Positions 43,336-50,726 of a stretch of DNA of 64,000 nucleotides are shown here, one piece after another (the first letter of the stretch is position 1; each line of letters opens with the position of its first letter). The DNA lies in contig CAYVRN010000001.1 of NCBI GenBank assembly GCA_964453855.1, positions 1-64,000 on the forward strand, in the 5' to 3' direction. Both the position numbers and the translations under genes were made by a program. This DNA comes from JASMHC01 sp964453855. Lineage in GTDB: Bacteria > Pseudomonadota > Alphaproteobacteria > Rhodobacterales > Rhodobacteraceae. The notes beneath the pieces are model-generated. The model was given only the letters and a program-made list of their open reading frames with translations. It was not told the origin of the DNA and did no database searches.

Positions 43336-43390
43336 CCAAGGGGGGCGCTGCCCCCCTTGGACCCCCCGGAGTATTTTTGGAAAGATGAAA
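43336..43390. repeat. Intergenic hairpin-plus-tail repeat, copy D
   Basis: Perfect 10-bp stem CCAAGGGGGG/CCCCCCTTGG (43336-43360), then ACCCCCCGGAGTATTTTT and GGAAAGATGAAA. It is the best match to copy B at 20217. It lies between the convergent genes gabD and phosphomannomutase and reaches the latter's stop codon. Confidence 0.8.
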
Positions 43391-44752
43391 TCAGAGCAGG
43401 GCTTTGATTTCCGCGAGTTTCTCTTGGACAAGTGATGCACTGCCGCGGCCTTCGATGTTGAGACGCAAAAGCGGCTCGGTGTTCGAAGCGCGCAGGTTGA
43501 AACGCCAGTTATCGAACGACAAGCTCAGACCGTCGGTTTCGTCTCTGTCAATAGCTTTTGGGCCATAAACTGCTTCGACCTTGGCGATGGCGGCTGGCAC
43601 GTCGGCGACGCGGAAGTTGTTTTCGCCCGAAGATGGGAAGGCGTTGATCCGCTCGGCCATCAGTTGGCTAAGCGGCTGGTCGTGGCGGGACAGAAGCTCG
43701 ATCACCAGCACCCAAGGGATCATGCCGCTATCGCAGGCAACAAAATCGCGGAAGTAGTGGTGGGCCGACATTTCCCCACCGTAAACCGCGCCGGTTTCGC
43801 GCATGATCTGTTTGACAAAGGCGTGGCCGGTGCGTGACTGAATGGCCTTTCCGCCTTTGTTAGAGACGATATCTTGGGTGTTCCAGACCACACGCGGGTC
43901 ATGCACGATTCCTGCGCCTGGCTCCTTGGCAAGGAAGGCTTCGGCCAGCAGTCCGACCACATATTCGCCAGCGATGAACTGGCCGGTGTGGTCGAAGAAA
44001 AAACAGCGATCGAAATCGCCATCCCAGGCGATGCCCAGATGGGCACCTTCTGCGATGACGGCGTTTGCCGTGACCGGTTGATTTTCGTCCAGCAGCGGGT
44101 TCGGAATGCCATTGGGGAAGGTGCCGTCGGGGGTGTGATGCAGGCGGACGACTTCTAGCGGGGCACCTTTGGCGATGAGTGCGTCCCAGATGGCGTCAAA
44201 TGTCGGACCTGCGGCGCCATTGCCGGCGTTGACAAGCAGCTTCATCGGTTTGAGAGCGGAAACATCAACGAATGACAAAACGCGCTCGACATAGGCGTCA
44301 CGGGCGCCAGTGGCCTGTTTCACGGATCCAAGGGTGGATTTAGCAGTAATAGAGCCTGTTTCGGCCAGTTCCCTGACTTTGGACAGTTCAGTCGCCGGAT
44401 CCAGAGGGGCCGAACCTGCTTTGACCATTTTCATGCCGTTATAATCCATTGGATTGTGGCTTGCGGTCACGCAGATACCGCCGTCGGCGTCGAAATGGGT
44501 GGTGGCGAAATACATTTCTTCGGTACCGGAGAGACCAAGATCAAGCACCTCGACCCCTTGACTGATCAGACCCTCGGCGACGGCGTTAGATAGCGCTTCG
44601 GACGTCGGGCGAATATCGCGGCCAAGAACGACGCGCTTTGCGTCCATGACTTTGGCAAAGGCTGCGCCGATGACGCGGGCAATGTCTTCGTTCAATTCTT
44701 CGCCCAGTTTGCCGCGGATGTCATACGCTTTGAAACAAGTCAGTTTTGTCAT
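43391..44752 (-). CDS. Phosphomannomutase/phosphoglucomutase
   Basis: An alpha-D-phosphohexomutase of 453 residues that shifts phosphate between C6 and C1 of mannose or glucose for nucleotide sugar synthesis. It starts KLTCFKAYDIRGKLGEELNE, with the phosphoserine loop GGICVTASHNPMDYNGMKMV, the metal loop AWDGDFDRCFFFD, the sugar-binding GGEMSAHHYF and the phosphate-binding RASNTEPLLRLNIEG. The length and loops resemble ManB/AlgC. It is downstream of ugd on the same strand and presumably serves LPS or exopolysaccharide. Confidence 0.93.
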   Translation of the reverse strand: MTKLTCFKAYDIRGKLGEELNEDIARVIGAAFAKVMDAKRVVLGRDIRPTSEALSNAVAEGLISQGVEVLDLGLSGTEEMYFATTHFDADGGICVTASHNPMDYNGMKMVKAGSAPLDPATELSKVRELAETGSITAKSTLGSVKQATGARDAYVERVLSFVDVSALKPMKLLVNAGNGAAGPTFDAIWDALIAKGAPLEVVRLHHTPDGTFPNGIPNPLLDENQPVTANAVIAEGAHLGIAWDGDFDRCFFFDHTGQFIAGEYVVGLLAEAFLAKEPGAGIVHDPRVVWNTQDIVSNKGGKAIQSRTGHAFVKQIMRETGAVYGGEMSAHHYFRDFVACDSGMIPWVLVIELLSRHDQPLSQLMAERINAFPSSGENNFRVADVPAAIAKVEAVYGPKAIDRDETDGLSLSFDNWRFNLRASNTEPLLRLNIEGRGSASLVQEKLAEIKALL

Positions 44753-44771
44753 TGGAAAATCCTTTTTTGGC

Positions 44772-46007
44772 TTAATCAGAGCCGAATAGGTCTCGGGTAA
44801 AGACGCGATCCTGAATATCGCGGATGTCGTCTGTGATGCGGTTGGCGATGATCAGGTCGCAGTTGGTTTTCAGATCATCCAGATCGTGGGTCACGCGCGA
44901 GCCGTAGAATTCGGGCTCGTNNNNNNNNNNNNNNNNNNNNNNNNNNNNNNNNNNNNNNNNNNNNNNNNNNNNNNNNNNNNNNNNNNNNNNNNNNNNNNNN
45001 NNNNNNNNNNNNNNNNNNNNTTTGATCCGTTTCATAATCCCCTGGATCGAGGATTGCCGGAAGTTGTCCGATCCGGCCTTCATAACCAGACGGTAGATGC
45101 CGACGCGTTTGGGCTTCATGTCGATAACGCGGAAGGCCAGAAAATCTTTGCGTGTGGTATTGGCCTCGACAATGGCGCCGATCAGGTTTTGTGGCACCTG
45201 CGTGTAGTTCGCCAAAAGCTGTTTGGTGTCTTTGGGCAGGCAGTACCCGCCGTACCCGAAGCTGGGGTTGTTGTAGTGCGAACCTATGCGTGGATCGAGG
45301 CTGACACCTTCGATGATCTGTTTGGTGTCGATGTCGTGGGCCAAGGCGTAGCTGTCGAGTTCATTGAAATAAGCAACGCGCATGGCAAGGTAGGTGTTGG
45401 CGAACAGTTTGATCGCCTCGGCCTCTCGCGGGCCGGTCAGCAGGACGGGGGTGGTTTTGTCGATCGCGCCCTGTAGCATCAGATCGGCAAAGGTTTGGGC
45501 GCGGTCAGAGCGTTCGCCGACGACGATGCGCGAGGGGTGCAGGTTGTCGTAAAGTGCTTTGCCTTCGCGCAGGAACTCGGGGCTGAAGATGACCTGGTCA
45601 GTCTCTAACTTAGCCGAAATCTGTTCGGTATAGCCCACGGGAATGGTGGATTTGATGACGATAGTAGCGTTGGGGTTGGTGGTGATCACGTCTTTGATCA
45701 CCGCTTCTACTGATGAAGTATCAAAGAAGTTGAACTTCGGGTCATAGTTGGTGGGCGTGGCGATGATCACGAAATCTGCCTGAGCATAAGCGGACAGACC
45801 GTCTGTGGTGGCCGTTAGAGACAGGTGATTGTTGGCCAGATAATGTTCCAGATCAGGGTCTATTATTGGGCTTTTGCGGGCATTCACCAGATCCACGCGC
45901 GTCTGGTCGATGTCTACAAGCGTCACATCGTTGTGCTGTGCCAGCAGAACGGCGTTGGACAGGCCGACATAGCCGATTCCTGCGACGGCGATCTTTTTCT
46001 GCTCCAT
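44772..46007 (-). CDS. ugd: UDP-glucose 6-dehydrogenase-type nucleotide sugar dehydrogenase (internal gap)
   Basis: Oxidises a UDP-hexose to the UDP-hexuronate with NAD. The Rossmann motif is KIAVAGIGYVGLSNAVLLAQ. Further marks are FVIIATPTNYDPKFNFFDTS, IVIKSTIPVGYTEQI, FSPEFLREGKALYDNLHPSR and the catalytic Cys in SFGYGGYCLPKDTKQL. This is the 388-residue class of Ugd. A 100-N gap interrupts the UDP-binding C-terminal domain, but both sides are in phase. Its neighbours (kdsBA, phosphomannomutase) point to cell-surface polysaccharide. Confidence 0.92.
   Translation of the reverse strand: MEQKKIAVAGIGYVGLSNAVLLAQHNDVTLVDIDQTRVDLVNARKSPIIDPDLEHYLANNHLSLTATTDGLSAYAQADFVIIATPTNYDPKFNFFDTSSVEAVIKDVITTNPNATIVIKSTIPVGYTEQISAKLETDQVIFSPEFLREGKALYDNLHPSRIVVGERSDRAQTFADLMLQGAIDKTTPVLLTGPREAEAIKLFANTYLAMRVAYFNELDSYALAHDIDTKQIIEGVSLDPRIGSHYNNPSFGYGGYCLPKDTKQLLANYTQVPQNLIGAIVEANTTRKDFLAFRVIDMKPKRVGIYRLVMKAGSDNFRQSSIQGIMKRIKXXXXXXXXXXXXXXXXXXXXXXXXXXXXXXXXXXEPEFYGSRVTHDLDDLKTNCDLIIANRITDDIRDIQDRVFTRDLFGSD
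44921..45020. other. Assembly gap (100 N) in ugd
   Basis: Exactly 100 N inside the C-terminal domain of the dehydrogenase. Confidence 0.95.
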
Positions 46008-46064
46008 TATCCCACCTTTGTTTTCCGCCTCTATAGCAGAAATTCGCGGCGGTATAAGCGGTTT

Positions 46065-46879
<815 letters not shown>

Positions 46880-46883
<4 letters not shown>

Positions 46884-47674
46884 GCCAGATCCCGATAGGC
46901 GGCTTCGATTCGGGGGATGTCTTCGGGGTTGTTGAGCTCCCAGAACACACGGCCTTTGGCGTCGACTTCTACGCAGCGGATCGGGTAGCAGTTCTCAAGA
47001 AACCGTAACTGTTCCAGCCCCTCAAGCGTTTCAAGCGGTCCGTGAGACCAGTCTTTGTAGGCGGCCAATGCTGCGGGGCGGTAGGCGTAGACTCCCACGT
47101 GATGAAACACGGGAACAGGGGCTGAAATCGCCTTGTTGGGGTCTATGTAGGGGATGACTTCTTACGAGAAATAAAGCGCGTTGTTGTTTTTGTCGAAGGT
47201 TGCAGTGGTACCACCGACACGCCCGTTTTTGCGGTCGTCGATGAAGTGCGCATAGGTGCGCGGGTCGCACCGCAGGACTGGTGTTGCCATTTGCACCTGA
47301 AAGTCACGCTGCATTTCTTTCACCAGGGCCTCGATAAACCAAGGAGGGGTCAGGGGGGCGTCGCCTTGTAGATTGACGACGATATCGGCCTGAATACCCA
47401 TGTTAGAGACTGCTTCTGCGCAGCGCTCGGTGCCGTTTTCGCATGTGTTCGAGGTCATGATTATATTGGCGCCGAACGCTTCGGCTGCATTGCGGATCTG
47501 GTCATCGTCGGTGGCCACATAAACTGCTTCGATGCCGGACACCTGCAGGGCGGCGTCCCAAGTCAGTTCGATCAAGGACTTCTGCGATCCGTCAGGCAAC
47601 GACAACATCGCCAGCGGTTTGCCGGGATAGCGGGTCGAGGCGTAACGGGCCGGGATGATAATGACTGTGTGCAT
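46880..47674 (-). pseudogene. kdsB: CMP-Kdo synthetase kdsB with in-frame ochre stop
   Basis: 3-deoxy-manno-octulosonate cytidylyltransferase, which activates Kdo for lipid A-core. From ATG 47674 the sequence is normal (TVIIIPARYASTRYPGKPLA, VYVATDDDQIRNAAEAFGAN, IVVNLQGDAPLTPPWFIEAL) up to ALYFS. A TAA at 47162-47164 then interrupts it at codon 171. The same frame continues directly with EVIPYIDPNKAISAPVPVFH, HVGVYAYRPAALAAYKDW and RIEAAYRDLA to a TGA at 46880. No frameshift is needed: one base change (for example AAA or GAA to TAA) explains it. Kdo activation is normally essential in LPS-bearing bacteria, so a sequencing error, or another copy elsewhere, is likelier than real loss. Confidence 0.87.
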
Positions 47675-47811
47675 ACTCTTGTTTATTGTGAACACGAGGT
47701 GAATGACCAGAGTTTTGAACTGCCTCTTGCAGACTCGGACGAACCTGCGTATAGACCCCTCAACAGCGGTGCGCTGGTCCCGACGGGAACAACGCTCCAC
47801 CGGGAAATACC

Positions 47812-47835
47812 AACGGGCCGCGGGCCCGTTTTTTT
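47812..47835 (+). terminator. Terminator-like hairpin in the rimP leader
   Basis: AACGGGC (47812-47818), loop CGCGG, GCCCGTT (47824-47830), followed by TTTTT. It ends 13 bp before the rimP start, so it is either a terminator for something upstream or an attenuator of the rimP-nusA-infB operon. The spacer 47675-47811 contains no gene I can support. Confidence 0.75.
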
Positions 47836-47848
47836 GTGTTCGGAAGAT

Positions 47849-48445
47849 ATGACAAACGACTTGATAGCCAAAGCAGCGATTGACCGTCGCCTTGCCGAGA
47901 TCGTCACTCCGGTGATCGAGGACTTGGGATTCGAACTGGTCCGCATCCGTCTTATGAGTGGTAAGGAAACCACTTTGCAGATCATGGCCGAGAAACCCGA
48001 AGGCGGGATCGAGGTGGATGATTGCGCGGCCATTTCGACCGCGGTCAGTGCGATTATGGACGTCGAGGACCCGATCCTTGATGCCTATTCGCTTGAAGTG
48101 TCCAGCCCCGGGATCGACCGGCCTTTGACCCGACTTAAGGACTTTGACACTTGGGAAGGCTATGAGGCGAAGATCGAGACCACCGAGCTGATTGATGGTC
48201 GTCGCCGTTTTAAAGGCCAGATCGCAGGCACCGAGGGTGACGAAGTGCTGATCACCATCGATGAGCAAGGCGGCGAAGTGACCATCGGTTTGAAATTCGA
48301 CTGGCTGGAAGATGCCAAGCTGGTTCTGACCGACGAGTTGATCCGTGATGTTCTGCGCGCCCGCAAGGACGCAGGCGAAGTGGACGAAAAACAGTTTGAT
48401 GAGATTGAGACCGTCCTGGACGGCGATGACGAAGGACAGGCCTGA
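47849..48445 (+). CDS. rimP: Ribosome maturation factor RimP
   Basis: Assists 30S subunit assembly. The 198 residues have the N-terminal domain (IVTPVIEDLGFELVRIRLMS, then VDDCAAISTAVSAIMDVEDP) and the strongly conserved YSLEVSSPGIDRPLTRLKDF, followed by an SH3-like C-terminal domain. ATG 47849 (MTNDLIAKAA) is chosen because homology starts there; a longer open frame upstream includes the hairpin and is not credible. It is the first gene of the rimP-nusA-ylxR-infB operon. Confidence 0.95.
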   Translation: MTNDLIAKAAIDRRLAEIVTPVIEDLGFELVRIRLMSGKETTLQIMAEKPEGGIEVDDCAAISTAVSAIMDVEDPILDAYSLEVSSPGIDRPLTRLKDFDTWEGYEAKIETTELIDGRRRFKGQIAGTEGDEVLITIDEQGGEVTIGLKFDWLEDAKLVLTDELIRDVLRARKDAGEVDEKQFDEIETVLDGDDEGQA

Positions 48446-48466
48446 GGGCCCTTAGGAGGAAGATAG

Positions 48467-50086
48467 ATGGCAATTACCTCTGCTAACCAGCTAGAGCTGC
48501 TTCAAACCGCGGAAGCTGTTGCGCGTGAGAAAATGATCGACCCCGGGTTGGTTGTTGAAGCGATGGAAGAATCGCTGGCCCGTGCCGCCAAGTCGCGTTA
48601 CGGCAGCGAAATGGACATCCGCGTGTCGATCGACCGCAAGACCGGTAAGGCAACCTTTACCCGTGTCCGCACCGTGGTCGAAGACGAAGATCTGGAAAAC
48701 TATCAGGCTGAGTTCACCGTCGAGCAGGCCAAGCAGTACATGGAAAACCCTTCGGTTGGCGATATCTTCGAAGAAGAGGTCCCGCCGGTAGAGCTGGGCC
48801 GGATCGCGGCGCAGTCGGCCAAGCAGGTTATCCTGCAGAAGGTTCGCGAAGCTGAACGTGATCGTCAGTACGAAGAGTTCATCGACCGCGAAGGCACCAT
48901 CATCAACGGTGTTGTGAAGCGCGAAGAGTACGGCAACGTGATTGTTGACGTGGGTCGTGGCGAAGCCATCCTACGCCGCAACGAAAAGATCGGCCGTGAA
49001 AGCCACCGTCCGAATGATCGTATTCGTGCCTATATTAAAGAAGTGCGCCGCGAAGCGCGCGGTCCTCAGATATTCCTGAGCCGTACTGCGCCAGAATTCA
49101 TGGCCGAGCTCTTTAAAATGGAAGTTCCTGAAATCTACGAAGGCGTGATCGACATTAAAGCCGTGGCCCGTGACCCGGGTTCGCGCGCGAAGATCGCTGT
49201 GATTTCTTACGACGGCGGTATCGATCCGGTTGGTGCTTGCGTTGGTATGCGCGGCAGCCGTGTTCAAGCCGTTGTGAACGAGCTTCAGGGTGAAAAGATC
49301 GACATCATTCCGTGGAACGAAGATCAGCCGACTTTCCTAGTGAATGCTTTGCAGCCTGCGGAAGTGTCCAAGGTTGTTCTGGATGAAGAAGCCGGCAAGA
49401 TCGAAATCGTTGTCCCTGATGAGCAGCTTTCGCTGGCCATTGGTCGTCGCGGTCAGAACGTGCGTCTGGCGTCTCAGTTGACGGGTCTGGATATCGATAT
49501 CACCACCGAAAGCGAAGATTCGGTTCGTCGCCAGAAAGAGTTCGAAGAGCGCACTGCGCTGTTCATGGCCGCGCTGGATCTGGACGAGTTCTTTGCTCAA
49601 CTTCTGGTTTCAGAAGGCTTCACCAACTTGGAAGAAGTCGCCTATATCGAGGTTGATGAGCTTCTGAGCATCGACGGCGTTGACGAAGGTACCGCCGAAG
49701 AGCTTCAGGCCCGTGCACGTGATGTTCTGGAAGAGCGTGCGCGCAAAGCGGTTGAAGCGGCTCAGGAAATGGGTGTCGAGCAGAGCCTGTTCGACTTTGA
49801 AGGTCTGACACCTGAAATGATCCTGGCCTTGGCAGAAGACGGTGTGAAATCGCTTGAAGATTTCGCAACTTGCGCCGACTGGGAACTGGCAGGTGGCTGG
49901 ACGACCGTTGATGGCCAGCGTGTCAAAGATGACGGTCTGCTGGAATCATTCGGTGTTTCCTTGGAAGAAGCTCAGAATCTGATCATGAGCGCCCGCATCA
50001 TGCTGGGTTGGGTCGATCCGGAAGAACTGGCTGGCGACGAAGAAGACTTTGTCGAAGGCGAAGACGAGGAGGGCGCCGAGGCCTGA
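48467..50086 (+). CDS. nusA: Transcription termination/antitermination factor NusA
   Basis: Binds RNA polymerase and modulates pausing, termination and antitermination. The 539 residues have an N-terminal polymerase-binding domain, S1 domain (TIINGVVKREEYGNVIVDVG), KH1/KH2 (VGACVGMRGSRVQAVVNELQ, LAIGRRGQNVRLASQLTGLD) and two C-terminal acidic helix-hairpin-helix repeats (EEVAYIEVDELLSIDGVDEG). A glutamate-rich tail ends the protein. The gggcccttaggagga ribosome site precedes ATG 48467, 21 bp after rimP. Confidence 0.97.
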   Translation: MAITSANQLELLQTAEAVAREKMIDPGLVVEAMEESLARAAKSRYGSEMDIRVSIDRKTGKATFTRVRTVVEDEDLENYQAEFTVEQAKQYMENPSVGDIFEEEVPPVELGRIAAQSAKQVILQKVREAERDRQYEEFIDREGTIINGVVKREEYGNVIVDVGRGEAILRRNEKIGRESHRPNDRIRAYIKEVRREARGPQIFLSRTAPEFMAELFKMEVPEIYEGVIDIKAVARDPGSRAKIAVISYDGGIDPVGACVGMRGSRVQAVVNELQGEKIDIIPWNEDQPTFLVNALQPAEVSKVVLDEEAGKIEIVVPDEQLSLAIGRRGQNVRLASQLTGLDIDITTESEDSVRRQKEFEERTALFMAALDLDEFFAQLLVSEGFTNLEEVAYIEVDELLSIDGVDEGTAEELQARARDVLEERARKAVEAAQEMGVEQSLFDFEGLTPEMILALAEDGVKSLEDFATCADWELAGGWTTVDGQRVKDDGLLESFGVSLEEAQNLIMSARIMLGWVDPEELAGDEEDFVEGEDEEGAEA

Positions 50087-50108
50087 TGGGGCTTTGGCGG
50101 AGTTGGCC

Positions 50109-50726
50109 ATGACGCGCGGTGGGAAAACCGACGGCTCGGGTGAACCAGAGCGGAAATGCATCGCCACTGGCGAGGCACAGCCCAAGAACGGGTTGATCCG
50201 CTTTGTCGTCGGCCCTGATGCGCAGATCGTGGCTGACATTCTGGGCAAATTGCCCGGGCGTGGTATCTGGGTCAGTGCCGATCAATCGGCCCTGACGGAT
50301 GCTGCTAAGAAAGGCGCGTTTGCACGCGCGGCGCGTCAGAAGGTAACGGTGCCTGAAGGATTGATTCAGGATATCGAGGCACAACTCGCACGTCGGACGG
50401 TTGAGCTGATTTCGCTGGCGCGTAAAAGCGGCCATGCCGTGGCTGGCTACGAAAAAGTCAAGGACTGGCTGGTCAAAGACTATGCGGATGTTTTGATTCA
50501 GTCATCGGACGGATCAGAGCGCGGAAAATCAAAACTGAGCACGCCATATGGCGGTTCATTCATCGGCTGGCTGACCTCGGATGAGCTTGGATTGGCTTTT
50601 GGTCGAGAAACTGTGATACATGCGGCGCTTGCCTCTGGTGGACTCACGTCACGTATTGTAGAGGAAGCGAAACGTCTTAAGGGCGTACGCGGATATGACG
50701 GCGCCAAGGGGCGTCGGAAAGGGTAG
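50109..50726 (+). CDS. YlxR-domain RNA-binding protein with L7Ae-like C-terminal half
   Basis: About 205 residues. Residues 10-90 match YlxR (ERKCIATGEAQPKNGLIRFV, ILGKLPGRGIWVSADQSALT, AFARAARQKVTVPEGL). The second half (LARRTVELISLARKSGHAVA, GYEKVKDWLVKDYADVLIQS) resembles an L7Ae-like module, as is common in alphaproteobacteria. Such proteins sit between nusA and infB and are linked with RNA binding and RNase P in other bacteria. ATG 50109 is preferred; in-frame TTG 50103 is possible. infB begins immediately after the stop. Confidence 0.88.
   Translation: MTRGGKTDGSGEPERKCIATGEAQPKNGLIRFVVGPDAQIVADILGKLPGRGIWVSADQSALTDAAKKGAFARAARQKVTVPEGLIQDIEAQLARRTVELISLARKSGHAVAGYEKVKDWLVKDYADVLIQSSDGSERGKSKLSTPYGGSFIGWLTSDELGLAFGRETVIHAALASGGLTSRIVEEAKRLKGVRGYDGAKGRRKG

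Noticed and set aside
47162..47164. Selenocysteine or pyrrolysine recoding at the kdsB stop
   Set aside because: The codon is TAA, which neither system uses, and no insertion machinery is present in the window.
47669..47848. N-terminal extension of rimP back to 47669
   Set aside because: It would translate a terminator-like hairpin and 60 residues not seen in RimP; family homology begins at 47849.
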